64,000 bases of DNA, taken from assembly GCA_016702705.1 (NCBI GenBank), contig JADJDM010000023.1, positions 1-64,000 on the forward strand, written 5' to 3'. Source of the DNA: Bacteroidota bacterium (GTDB taxonomy: Bacteria; Bacteroidota; Bacteroidia; B-17B0; Aurantibacillaceae). This document shows positions 20,478 to 29,014 of the stretch, one piece after another (position 1 is the stretch's first letter; every line of letters starts with the position of its first letter). A model generated the notes under the pieces. The model was not told the origin of the DNA, did no database searches, and was given only the letters and a program-made list of their open reading frames with translations. Made by a program: the position numbers and the translations under genes.

Positions 20478-21389
20478 ATGCGTACTACTTTAATTTTATC
20501 AATTTTTTTACTTTTTACTCAACAACTATTATCACAGGAAAAAGAATACAATGATGGTAGAGGTGGAAAAGTAAAATTACCATTAGGCGACCTTTCATTT
20601 GCTGATAAAGTTGTTGATTTTAAAATAGGGACCCCTACTCCAATTGCAGCTAATTCAAAAGCTATTGATGCAGTTGGAATACCAAATTTTAACCAATTGG
20701 AAATTTCAGGTTTTGTTTCTTTAGGAGGTGGGGGCGAATTAACACTTGCCTTTACTGATAACGCATTAGTAAACATTGATGGTCCAGATTTGTATATTTT
20801 TGAAATGGGAAAATATGTTGAAGAAACTTACTTATATGTTTCGAAAGATGCGAGAAAATGGATTAGTGTTGGAAAAATAAGTGGAGGTAACGCATTAGTT
20901 GATATTGGTGACTCAACAAAGATTGGTGAAATATTTACTTATGTAAAGTTAGTTGATGCAAAATCACTTACAAAAGATAAATCATGGCCTGGAGCTGATA
21001 TTGATGCAGTTGCAGCTATTGGCTCGGCTAAGCAATTATCATTAAACGCTCTATATTTATTTAACACCAATGAATCAAAAATTAAACCTGCTGCTAAAAC
21101 TGATTTAGATAAAATTGTAAGTGAGTTAAAAGCAAATCCAAACTATGATGTGGTTATTAACGGACATACTGACAGTATAGGAAACAAAAAATTAAACCAA
21201 AAATTATCGCTCGACAGAGCAAATTCCATTAAAACGTACATTCTTACCAAAGCACCAACATTAAAAGCCAAAATCAAATTCCAAACCAACGGTTATGCTG
21301 AAGAATATCCTGTTGCTACTAATAATACACCCGAAGGCAGAGAAAAGAACCGAAGGGTGGAAGTTTTCTTTATACCAACGAAGAAGTAG
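20478..21389 (+). CDS. OmpA family protein with novel N-terminal domain
   Basis: A 303-residue protein with signal peptide cleaved after QQLLSQ. Residues about 20-185 form a beta-rich domain with a Gly-rich stretch (FVSLGGGGELTLAF) and PDLYIFEMGKYVEETYLYVS, resembling discoidin-like or cell-surface modules. Residues about 190-303 are an OmpA peptidoglycan-binding domain (NGHTDSIGNKKLNQKLS, NTPEGREKNRRVEVFF) with the conserved Asp and Arg of the diaminopimelate site. It probably ties an outer-membrane structure to peptidoglycan. It is followed by an inverted repeat and clpP. Confidence 0.82.
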   Translation: MRTTLILSIFLLFTQQLLSQEKEYNDGRGGKVKLPLGDLSFADKVVDFKIGTPTPIAANSKAIDAVGIPNFNQLEISGFVSLGGGGELTLAFTDNALVNIDGPDLYIFEMGKYVEETYLYVSKDARKWISVGKISGGNALVDIGDSTKIGEIFTYVKLVDAKSLTKDKSWPGADIDAVAAIGSAKQLSLNALYLFNTNESKIKPAAKTDLDKIVSELKANPNYDVVINGHTDSIGNKKLNQKLSLDRANSIKTYILTKAPTLKAKIKFQTNGYAEEYPVATNNTPEGREKNRRVEVFFIPTKK

Positions 21390-21413
21390 TTTATTTTCAG
21401 TTTCGAGTTAGGA

Positions 21414-21488
21414 GTTTCGGGTTTATAGTTTGAAGTAAATTTGAAGTCTCAAGACCAACCCGAAACCAAAAACTACAAAACCCGAAAC
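21414..21488. repeat. Imperfect long inverted repeat between the ompA-type gene and clpP
   Basis: GTTTCGGGTTTATAGTTT at 21414-21431 pairs with AAACTACAAAACCCGAAAC at 21470-21488, one bulge aside. A third AACCCGAAACC copy lies inside (21457-21467). It has no T run and may act as a weak terminator or mRNA end-stabilising hairpin. Confidence 0.5.
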
Positions 21489-21583
21489 CTTTGCAAGGAT
21501 ATGAACTTTTGGCAGTTGATAACACGATTTGCATCTTTGGTATAAGTTTGGTTAATTTGAATCACAACAAAAACTATAAAACT

Positions 21584-22255
21584 ATGTTTGATAATAACGA
21601 ATTCAGAAAATATGCTACTAAACACCGTGGCATCAATGGCCTTGTTTATGATAGCTACAGCAATCATATTACTTCTTCATTAACACCTTACATCATCGAA
21701 GAGCGTCAGTTAAACGTTGCTCAAATGGACGTATTCTCTCGTTTAATGATGGATCGTATCATTTTCCTTGGAACTGGAATTAATGACCAAGTTGCAAATA
21801 TTGTACAAGCACAATTACTTTTCTTAGAATCAGTAGATGCTAAAAAAGATATTCAAATTTACTTGAACTCTCCGGGAGGATCTGTTTACGCAGGTTTAGG
21901 TATTTATGATACAATGCAAATTGTAGGACCAGATGTAGCAACTATTTGTACAGGTATGGCCGCATCAATGGGTGCAGTATTAATGTGTGCTGGGCAAAAA
22001 GGAAAGCGTACAGCTTTAAAACATGCTCGTGTTATGATTCACCAACCATTAGGTGGAGCTGAAGGACAAGCATCAGATATCGAAATCACTGCTCGAGAAA
22101 TCCAAAAGTTAAAGAAAGAACTTTATGAAATCATCGCTTTACATAGCGGACAAACCTATGATAAAGTTTGGGCTGATAGTGATCGTGATTACTGGATGAT
22201 TGCTGAAGAAGCAAAAGCTTACGGTATGATTGATGAAGTTTTAGTTAAAAAGTAA
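21584..22255 (+). CDS. clpP: ATP-dependent Clp protease proteolytic subunit
   Basis: Serine peptidase of the ClpXP/ClpAP machine. With the ATG at 21584 the protein has 223 residues. The catalytic triad is Ser128 (TGMAASMGAV), His153 (ARVMIHQPLGG) and Asp202 (DRDYWM). NSPGGSVYAGLGIYDTM is the conserved substrate-groove strand. An upstream in-frame start at 21491 would add residues unlike the family. No clpX follows, and a terminator at 22275-22310 closes the unit. Confidence 0.96.
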   Translation: MFDNNEFRKYATKHRGINGLVYDSYSNHITSSLTPYIIEERQLNVAQMDVFSRLMMDRIIFLGTGINDQVANIVQAQLLFLESVDAKKDIQIYLNSPGGSVYAGLGIYDTMQIVGPDVATICTGMAASMGAVLMCAGQKGKRTALKHARVMIHQPLGGAEGQASDIEITAREIQKLKKELYEIIALHSGQTYDKVWADSDRDYWMIAEEAKAYGMIDEVLVKK

Positions 22256-22274
22256 ATTTTAATAAATAAGTAAT

Positions 22275-22310
22275 AAAAGTCCGCTAAATTATTTAGCGGA
22301 CTTTTTTTTG
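22275..22310 (+). terminator. Rho-independent terminator after clpP
   Basis: Stem AAAAGTCCGCTAAAT pairs with ATTTAGCGGACTTTT around a one-base loop, followed by a run of T to 22309. It lies 20 bases after the clpP stop codon. Confidence 0.9.
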
Positions 22311-22339
22311 ATGTTACCTTTACATTCTCATTAATTAAC

Positions 22340-23749
22340 ATGTTCCAATACAATAAAATAACACCCGAGTTCATTCAACAACTGCAAAGTATTTGCGGCA
22401 ACGAAAACGTTTTTACTGATACAGAAAAAACAACACCTTATGCAAGTGATGAAACTGAGCGTTTGGTGTATATGCCCGAAGTTGTTGTAAAACCAAGTAC
22501 TCCTGAGCAAATTTCGGAAATAGTAAAATTGTGCAGTCAACATAATATTCCTATAACACCGCGTGGGGCAGGAACAGGATTAAGCGGCGGGGCATTACCC
22601 ATTTATGGTGGCGTGTTATTATCGATGGAGAAGTTTAACAAGATATTGGAAATTGATGAGCGTAATTTGCAAGCAACTGTGGAACCTGGTGTAATTAACC
22701 AAGTGTTTCAAGAAGCAGTTTCTAAAATTGGTTTGTTTTATCCACCCGATCCTGCAAGCAAAGGAAGTTGTATGTTAGGCGGCAATGTTGCCGAAAGCAG
22801 CGGTGGACCAAAATGTGTGAAGTACGGAACAACAAAAGATTATATTTTAAATTTAGAAGTTGTTTTACCAACTGGAGAAATTATTAAAACAGGCGCAAAT
22901 ACATTAAAAAACTCAACTGGATACAACCTCACGCAATTAATGGTTGGAAGCGAAGGTACTTTAGGAATTGTAACAAAAATTATTGTTCGTTTATTACCGT
23001 TACCTAAACATGATTTATTAATGCTTGTTCCTTTCCGTTCATTAGATGAGGCTTGCAGTGCAGTAAGCGAAGTATTTAGAGCAGGATTTATTCCAAGCGC
23101 AATGGAACTTATGGAGCGTGATGCATTGGAATGGGTAAGTAAATATGTGGAGAGTTCAGTAGTTAAAATTGCTGATGATATACAAGCGCATTTATTAATT
23201 GAGGTAGATGGTAATGATGTGGATGTGTTGATGAAAGATATGGAAGCCATTGCTGAATTGGTTTCTAAATATGATATTGATGAAATATTATTTGCCGATT
23301 CTGCTGCACAAAAACAAGAGTTGTGGAAACTAAGAAGAAAAATAAACGAAGCTGTTACAAGTAACTCCATAAGCAAAGAGCAAGATACTGTTGTTCCTCG
23401 CGCTGAATTACCAAAGCTTGTAAAAGGCCTAAAAGAAATTGGTAAACGCTACGAGTTCCGCTCGGTATGTTACGGACACGCAGGAGGTGGAAACCTACAC
23501 ATACGTTTTATTAAAGACGAAATGAGCGATGAAAAATGGCATGGAGAGCATATTAAAAAAGCCATCGCAGAGTTATTTACTCTTTGTTACGAATTAGGCG
23601 GCACCATCAGCGGCGAACACGGCATTGGTTTAATACAACAAAAATTTATGCCCATCGTTTTTAGCGAAAAAGCAATGCAATTACAACGAGATATTAAGAA
23701 AACCTTTGACCCTAATATGATTTTAAATCCTGGGAAGATATTTTATTAG
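22340..23749 (+). CDS. glcD: FAD-linked oxidase, glycolate oxidase / D-lactate dehydrogenase subunit GlcD type
   Basis: A 469-residue flavoprotein that oxidises a 2-hydroxy acid. The FAD-binding PP-loop is PRGAGTGLSGGALP. The FAD-binding domain continues with PPDPASKGSCMLGGN and GSEGTLGIVTK, and the C-terminal domain ends with GHAGGGNLHIRF and GTISGEHGIG, all typical of GlcD and D-lactate dehydrogenases. No glcE or glcF gene is adjacent, so it may act alone. The sequence from 22315 (TACCTTTA) resembles a -7 element. Confidence 0.88.
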   Translation: MFQYNKITPEFIQQLQSICGNENVFTDTEKTTPYASDETERLVYMPEVVVKPSTPEQISEIVKLCSQHNIPITPRGAGTGLSGGALPIYGGVLLSMEKFNKILEIDERNLQATVEPGVINQVFQEAVSKIGLFYPPDPASKGSCMLGGNVAESSGGPKCVKYGTTKDYILNLEVVLPTGEIIKTGANTLKNSTGYNLTQLMVGSEGTLGIVTKIIVRLLPLPKHDLLMLVPFRSLDEACSAVSEVFRAGFIPSAMELMERDALEWVSKYVESSVVKIADDIQAHLLIEVDGNDVDVLMKDMEAIAELVSKYDIDEILFADSAAQKQELWKLRRKINEAVTSNSISKEQDTVVPRAELPKLVKGLKEIGKRYEFRSVCYGHAGGGNLHIRFIKDEMSDEKWHGEHIKKAIAELFTLCYELGGTISGEHGIGLIQQKFMPIVFSEKAMQLQRDIKKTFDPNMILNPGKIFY

Positions 23750-23946
23750 GAAGTTTATTTGGTTCATTGGTTAATTAGTAAATAGTTATCTTCTATTTAA
23801 ATTAATGGTTTAGGTTAAAATAAAACTAATGTGAAGAGTACTAACAAACAATAAACTCAATTAACTACTCAACTCAATAAACCAAGCCAAAATTTAACAT
23901 TTACTTTGGAACATTTTTGTAATTTGGTTCTGCAAAAAACTAGCAC

Positions 23947-24909
23947 ATGAAAAAAATAATCATTGCCTTATTAGCTGTTTCAGTAATTATTGGGGCAGAA
24001 TCTTGTAAAAAGAAAAAAGCTTTCAAAAACGAAGACGGACAAGCTTCGGAAGATAATCGGAATGTTCAAAGTCAAACAGATGATGCTATGAGTGATGCCG
24101 ACAACGCTATGAGTAGTTACGTTTCGCTTACCGGTAAATTAATTCAAAAACCAGCAGAGATACAAGCTACTCCATGCGGGGCAAGTATTGATACAAATGG
24201 TTTATCAACTGGAACAATAAAAATTAATTACGATGGTGTAACTGTTTGTAATAATCGAAAAAGAAGTGGTTCAATCAAACTAACACTACAAAACTACACT
24301 CAAGGAAAACGTTGGAAAGACTCGATGGCAGTGTTACAGGTTGATTATATCAATTACAAAGTTACACGTGCCTCAGACAGTAAAAGCCTTATGTTTAATG
24401 GCACACACTATGTTACAAACGTTGTAGGCGGTAATATCTGGACATTAATTTTTGGTGGTAATCCAGTTATTAGAACTGTAACAGGAAATGGCTTAGTAGT
24501 TACTTTTGATGATGGTTCCGTTTCTTCTTGGAACATTAACCGTAAATATACTTACACTAAATCTGGCACAGTTTATACTTGTACAGGTGAAGGTATTGGA
24601 AGTTATAATGGAGAAACTAGTTTGGAAAATTGGGGAACAACACGCGAAGGTGATAATTTCACAAGTAAAGTAGAAACTCCTGTTGTTTGGAATACAACAT
24701 GCGGGGCTTGGGCGCCGATACAAGGCAAATTAACAATAAAAGTGGATGCAAAAGATTTTGTATTAAATGCAACTTTTGGAGTTGATGCAAGTGGTAATCC
24801 AGTTACAGTGCAAGCGAATAGTTGTGCTTATGGTTGGAAAGTTGATTGGACTTATAAAACCGATCGAACGATAAAATTTTCGCATACAACTAATTCAACT
24901 AGAACATAA
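23947..24909 (+). CDS. Hypothetical lipoprotein
   Basis: A 320-residue protein with lipobox GAESC after a short hydrophobic segment, then a Lys-rich and acidic stretch. The body is beta-strand rich, with Trp-Asn-Gly patterns and a short repeated pattern: TGEGIGSYNGETS, then ETPVVWNTTCG. It resembles Bacteroidota lipoproteins of unknown function. About 200 bases upstream hold no gene, only low-complexity AT-rich sequence. A terminator follows the stop. Confidence 0.7.
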   Translation: MKKIIIALLAVSVIIGAESCKKKKAFKNEDGQASEDNRNVQSQTDDAMSDADNAMSSYVSLTGKLIQKPAEIQATPCGASIDTNGLSTGTIKINYDGVTVCNNRKRSGSIKLTLQNYTQGKRWKDSMAVLQVDYINYKVTRASDSKSLMFNGTHYVTNVVGGNIWTLIFGGNPVIRTVTGNGLVVTFDDGSVSSWNINRKYTYTKSGTVYTCTGEGIGSYNGETSLENWGTTREGDNFTSKVETPVVWNTTCGAWAPIQGKLTIKVDAKDFVLNATFGVDASGNPVTVQANSCAYGWKVDWTYKTDRTIKFSHTTNSTRT

Positions 24910-24911
24910 AT

Positions 24912-24947
24912 AAAAGACCTGTCATTATATAAGTGACAGGTCTTTTT
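24912..24947 (+). terminator. Rho-independent terminator of the lipoprotein gene
   Basis: AAAAGACCTGTCA (24912-24924) pairs perfectly with TGACAGGTCTTTT (24934-24946) and leads into a T run. Confidence 0.9.
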
Positions 24948-24992
24948 GCTTTACATAATATTTAAACAATAAAGCCAACTTCTTACTAAACA

Positions 24993-25025
24993 AACAGCCC
25001 CGTCTTTATAAAAAACGGGGCTGTT
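24993..25025 (-). terminator. Stem-loop after pnp
   Basis: AACAGCCCCGT (24993-25003) pairs with ACGGGGCTGTT (25015-25025). On the minus strand it follows the pnp stop by 19 bases and leads into GTTTGTTTAG, a weak U-run. It is probably the pnp terminator. Confidence 0.7.
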
Positions 25026-25044
25026 ACTATTTTAATTTATCTTA

Positions 25045-27189
25045 TTAAGCTTGTTTTGGAGCCTCTGTAGTTTCAGGCTTTGGCAACAATACTTTACGAG
25101 ATAATTTATGTTTGTTTGTTTTTGGATCAACGCCCATGTATTTTACTTGAATGATTTCTCCTTCTTTTAATACACCTTCTAATGAATCCAAACGCTTCCA
25201 ATCAACTTCAGAGATGTGCAATAAACCATCTTTACCAGGTAAGAACTCAACAAAAGCTCCGTAAGGCATAATTGTTTTCACTTTTGCATCATACACCTCA
25301 CCTACTTCAGGAACTGCAACAATACCTTTGATACGAGCTAATGCAGCTTTTGCATCTACATCATTAGCACCAAATATTTCAACCAATCCTTTTTCACCTG
25401 GAATTTCAGTAATTGTGATAGTAGTGTTAGTTGATTTTTGCATTTCTTGAATAATCTTACCACCTGGCCCGATTACCGCTCCAATGAACTCGCCAGGGAT
25501 TTCAATTTGGATTAAACGTGGAGCATGCTCTTTGTAATCTTCACGTGGCGCAGATAATGTTTTAGAAATTTCTCCTAAAATGTGTAAACGACCTTCTCTA
25601 GCTTGGTTTAACGCTTGCTCCATTACAGAGTATGGTAAACCATTTACTTTTAAATCCATTTGCACAGCAGTAATACCATCTTTAGTACCACACACTTTAA
25701 AATCCATATCTCCTAAGTGATCTTCATCTCCTAAGATATCAGAAAGAATAGCGTAGTTTCCTTTATCATCAGTAATTAATCCCATTGCAATACCTGTTAC
25801 TGGCTTAGCAATTTGAACACCTGCATCCATTAAAGCTAATGTACCAGCACAAACAGTTGCCATTGATGATGAACCGTTAGATTCTAAAATATCAGATACA
25901 ACACGTATAGTATAAGGACAATTAACTGGTACCACTTTTTTAAGTGCACGTAATGCTAAGTTACCATGTCCAACTTCACGTCTTCCAGGGCCACGGTTTG
26001 GTTTTGCCTCACCAGTTGAGAAACCAGGGAAGTTATAATGTAAAATAAAACGGCTTTCACCTTTGATGAAGGCACCATCAATTAATTGTTGGTCTAACTT
26101 AGTACCTAAAGTAACTGTAGTTAATGATTGAGTTTCTCCGCGTGTAAATACAGCTGAACCGTGAGCAGATGGTAGGTAATTTACCTCGCTCCAAATTGGA
26201 CGGATATCAGTTGTTTTACGACCATCTAAACGAATTTTCTCATCTAATGCAACACGACGGATTGCATCGTATTCAACATGGTGATAATATTTTTTTATTA
26301 AAGCTTCTTTCGTTGCTAATTCTTCAGCAGAAAAAGTTGCTAAGTATTCAGTTAAAATTGCTTTGAAAGCAACTTTACGTTGGTCTTTGTTAGCATTACC
26401 AGTTTTAGCACAATCGTAAACTTTTTGGTAAGTAGCTTTTGATACTGCCTCCTTTAAATCCCAATCGTTGTTCTCGTGATTGTATTCTCTTTTTGTTTTT
26501 AAACCAGCTTTAACAGCGAATTCGTTAATAGCGTTGATTTGCAATTTAATAGCTTCGTGAGCAAATTTGATAGCTTCTAACATTTCTGTTTCGCTAATCT
26601 CGCTCATTTCACCTTCTACCATTAAGATATCAGTAGCAGAAGCTGCAACAATCATATCTAAAGGAGAACCAGCTAAATCTTGTATCGTTGGATTGATAAC
26701 TAATTTACCATCTAATTTTGCAACACGTACTTCAGAAATTGGTCCGTTAAAAGGAATATCAGAAACTGCAATTGCTGCAGAAGCTGCTAAACCAACTAAT
26801 GCATCTGGCATTGTTTTTTTGTCAGATGAAATTAGGGTAATCATTAATTGAGTATCTGCGTGGTAATCTTCAGGAAATAAAGGACGAATAGCACGGTCAA
26901 CGATACGAGAAATTAAAATTTCGTAATCATTTAATCTTGATTCACGCTTTAAAAATCCACCAGGAAATCTTCCTACTGAAGCATATTTTTCTTGATAATC
27001 TACTGTTAAAGGAAGAAAATCAACTCCTTCTTTTGCGTCTTTGTTACTAACGATGGTAGCTAATAACATGGTATCACCCATTTTTACTACTACTGAGCCA
27101 TCTGCTTGTTTTGCTAATTTACCCGTTTCTAGGGTAATCATTCTTCCATCTCCAATGTCGAATGTGTGTTGTGTACCTAATTGTGTCAT
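25045..27189 (-). CDS. pnp: Polyribonucleotide nucleotidyltransferase
   Basis: PNPase, the phosphorolytic 3'-5' exonuclease of mRNA decay, 714 residues. Two RNase PH domains are present: the first core has FPGGFLKRESR, the second TRGETQSLTTVTLGT and GDMDFKVCGTKDG. The KH domain has IGPGGKIIQEMQK and the S1 domain GEVYDAKVKTIMPYGAFVEF. It lies downstream of rpsO in the same orientation, the conserved rpsO-pnp arrangement. The intergenic hairpin at 27256-27295 may serve as terminator or RNase cleavage site. Confidence 0.97.
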   Translation of the reverse strand: MTQLGTQHTFDIGDGRMITLETGKLAKQADGSVVVKMGDTMLLATIVSNKDAKEGVDFLPLTVDYQEKYASVGRFPGGFLKRESRLNDYEILISRIVDRAIRPLFPEDYHADTQLMITLISSDKKTMPDALVGLAASAAIAVSDIPFNGPISEVRVAKLDGKLVINPTIQDLAGSPLDMIVAASATDILMVEGEMSEISETEMLEAIKFAHEAIKLQINAINEFAVKAGLKTKREYNHENNDWDLKEAVSKATYQKVYDCAKTGNANKDQRKVAFKAILTEYLATFSAEELATKEALIKKYYHHVEYDAIRRVALDEKIRLDGRKTTDIRPIWSEVNYLPSAHGSAVFTRGETQSLTTVTLGTKLDQQLIDGAFIKGESRFILHYNFPGFSTGEAKPNRGPGRREVGHGNLALRALKKVVPVNCPYTIRVVSDILESNGSSSMATVCAGTLALMDAGVQIAKPVTGIAMGLITDDKGNYAILSDILGDEDHLGDMDFKVCGTKDGITAVQMDLKVNGLPYSVMEQALNQAREGRLHILGEISKTLSAPREDYKEHAPRLIQIEIPGEFIGAVIGPGGKIIQEMQKSTNTTITITEIPGEKGLVEIFGANDVDAKAALARIKGIVAVPEVGEVYDAKVKTIMPYGAFVEFLPGKDGLLHISEVDWKRLDSLEGVLKEGEIIQVKYMGVDPKTNKHKLSRKVLLPKPETTEAPKQA

Positions 27190-27255
27190 CTTTTTTTTGT
27201 TTTGTCCCCGATCGTTTATCGGAGTGATTTATATATGTCTATTTGTAATGCGTAT

Positions 27256-27295
27256 AAAAAACAAAAGGCAACCGATAAACCGGGTGCCTTTTGTT
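27256..27295 (-). terminator. Hairpin between rpsO and pnp
   Basis: AACAAAAGGCA (27260-27270) pairs with TGCCTTTTGTT (27285-27295), followed on the minus strand by TTTTTAT. It is placed 19 bases after the rpsO stop, like a partial terminator letting some read-through into pnp. Confidence 0.8.
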
Positions 27296-27313
27296 AATGT
27301 TATTTTGTAAACA

Positions 27314-27583
27314 TTATTTACGTAAATCTAGAGTTTTAACTAAAGCTCTGTATTTCATAATGTCTTTTTTCTTTAAATAATCTAATAAACTACGACGCTT
27401 ACCAACTAAGTTGATTAATGAACGTTGAGTACTGTAGTCTTTTTTATTTTTTTGTAAGTGACCAGTTAAATGTGAAATACGGTGAGTAAATAAAGCTACT
27501 TGAGCTTCAGTTGAACCTGTGTTAGTTTCTGCACCACCGTGTGTCTTAAAAAAACCTTTTTTTACTTCTGATGTTAAATACAT
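27314..27583 (-). CDS. rpsO: Small ribosomal subunit protein uS15
   Basis: An 89-residue 16S-rRNA-binding protein of the small subunit. The GSTEAQVALFTHRISHLTGHL core and RRSLLDYLKKKD are diagnostic. The ATG at 27583 gives the usual length. It is probably cotranscribed with pnp. Confidence 0.97.
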   Translation of the reverse strand: MYLTSEVKKGFFKTHGGAETNTGSTEAQVALFTHRISHLTGHLQKNKKDYSTQRSLINLVGKRRSLLDYLKKKDIMKYRALVKTLDLRK

Positions 27584-27737
27584 TTTATCTTAACTTTTAT
27601 AATTATCAATATAGGGCTGCAAATATACTACATTTTTCAATTTCAAGATGCATTTTTCGCACTTTTTTTCGAAAATTCTATTAGACATATTTTCTTAATA
27701 ACATAAATCACTGAAAATCAAACCTTAAACTAGTGAA

Positions 27738-28250
27738 TTAAAGCTTTTTCAATCTATCCAAACCAACTTCTTCATCCCATTCCGCACCAAAACCATCGTA
27801 AGAAACTTTAAATATATTATTACCTAATACCTCCATGATTTTTCCGGGATACCATTTTTCTTTCCAAAGGATGGTGACTTTATCATCCTTTTTGAATCCA
27901 ATTTTAGGTGCTGGAGTTTTGGCAACAGCTTTCGCTTGCTCATATTTTCCTTGTGATGTAAAGGTGAACGTAATCGTACTCATTTGCATCACCAACTTTG
28001 TATCAGTAACCGAAATAATTTGGTAAGTAATTCCTTTAAACTCTATTTTATTGTTTCCTAAATCTTTCCATGTTTCATTTTTCGAATCGGGCATTCTAGT
28101 TTCCGCTTTTCCGTTAGCTAAAAAACAATTGGATACTTTACCCTTATCCATTTTCCACCAAATATTTTGGATTTTTGGAACAAGGTTTTGAGCAGATAAC
28201 GAACTAACAAATAATGTTAGCAATAGAACAATTGAAAATAATGATTTCAT
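27738..28250 (-). CDS. Secreted protein with C-terminal Tudor/agenet-like domain
   Basis: A 170-residue protein with signal peptide (cleavage after SSLSAQ). The middle part (about residues 20-105) is beta-rich and resembles lipocalin-like stress proteins. The last 60 residues, KKDDKVTILWKEKWYPGKIM and FKVSYDGFGAEWDEEVGLDRL, have the Tudor-like barrel pattern usually seen in nuclear or RNA-binding proteins. The same domain occurs in some secreted bacterial proteins, and its ligand is unknown. It is the last gene of a leftward run, 28 bases after the barrel gene. Confidence 0.65.
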   Translation of the reverse strand: MKSLFSIVLLLTLFVSSLSAQNLVPKIQNIWWKMDKGKVSNCFLANGKAETRMPDSKNETWKDLGNNKIEFKGITYQIISVTDTKLVMQMSTITFTFTSQGKYEQAKAVAKTPAPKIGFKKDDKVTILWKEKWYPGKIMEVLGNNIFKVSYDGFGAEWDEEVGLDRLKKL

Positions 28251-28278
28251 TAATAAAAGAATTAGAGATTAAATATAA

Positions 28279-28992
28279 CTATTTTCTTCCAATTCCAAGT
28301 CGTGGAGTATAAGCTAAACCAATGCTAAAAGGAATAATTCCCTTTTCCCCTTTGTTTTTTTCGAAGGCTTCGGATAAAGAATAAAATGCAGTTATATGTA
28401 TTTGTTCCCATCCCATTCGAATTGTAGGACCATATCGAAATGGATTAAATCCAAAAATATCATAGGTTCTAACTTTGCCATTTTTATCAAACAATGTTCT
28501 AAAAGTTTGAACTACATAACCAGCCTTAAAACCAATCATACATTTAAACTGATAATTAGTACGCGAACGAATACGAATCTCTATTGGAAGTTCAACCATT
28601 TTGAAAGCAATTCTATTTACTCTATATGATTCTTTACGTTCTTCTAAGCCAGTAAATAATTTTGTACCAGTTATTGAATCAGTTTTATAAGCCAAATCAA
28701 TTGGTCCATGAATATTGTGCGAACTATAGCCTAAACCCCAAGCAAAACTAAAACGAGATTTTCCTAATGGATAATCAAAAAACAGTTGAAAATTAAACCC
28801 ACGTGATGTTGGTTTAACTTTAATGCCTTTTGGTGTACCTAACCAACCGGTGTGATTTACTTCAAACACAAGACGATCTTGAGGCGTTGGTTTGTATGCA
28901 TACACACTAAACTCACTCGGTTCTTTCTTTTGCGAAAAAACAAAAGATGAACTCAGTAAAATAAGCAAAAGTATGCTGGTTGACTTTTTCAT
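28279..28992 (-). CDS. Outer-membrane beta-barrel protein, function unknown
   Basis: A 237-residue protein with signal peptide (cleavage after SFVFSQ), alternating amphipathic strands and aromatic girdle residues, for example FSFAWGLGYSS and TIRMGWEQIHITAFYSL. It resembles small porin-like barrels of Bacteroidota. It sits 22 bases downstream of the serine hydrolase gene and 28 bases upstream of the Tudor-like gene, so the three probably form one transcript. Confidence 0.6.
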   Translation of the reverse strand: MKKSTSILLLILLSSSFVFSQKKEPSEFSVYAYKPTPQDRLVFEVNHTGWLGTPKGIKVKPTSRGFNFQLFFDYPLGKSRFSFAWGLGYSSHNIHGPIDLAYKTDSITGTKLFTGLEERKESYRVNRIAFKMVELPIEIRIRSRTNYQFKCMIGFKAGYVVQTFRTLFDKNGKVRTYDIFGFNPFRYGPTIRMGWEQIHITAFYSLSEAFEKNKGEKGIIPFSIGLAYTPRLGIGRK

Positions 28993-29014
28993 TTATGGCT
29001 GTAAATGTACAATT

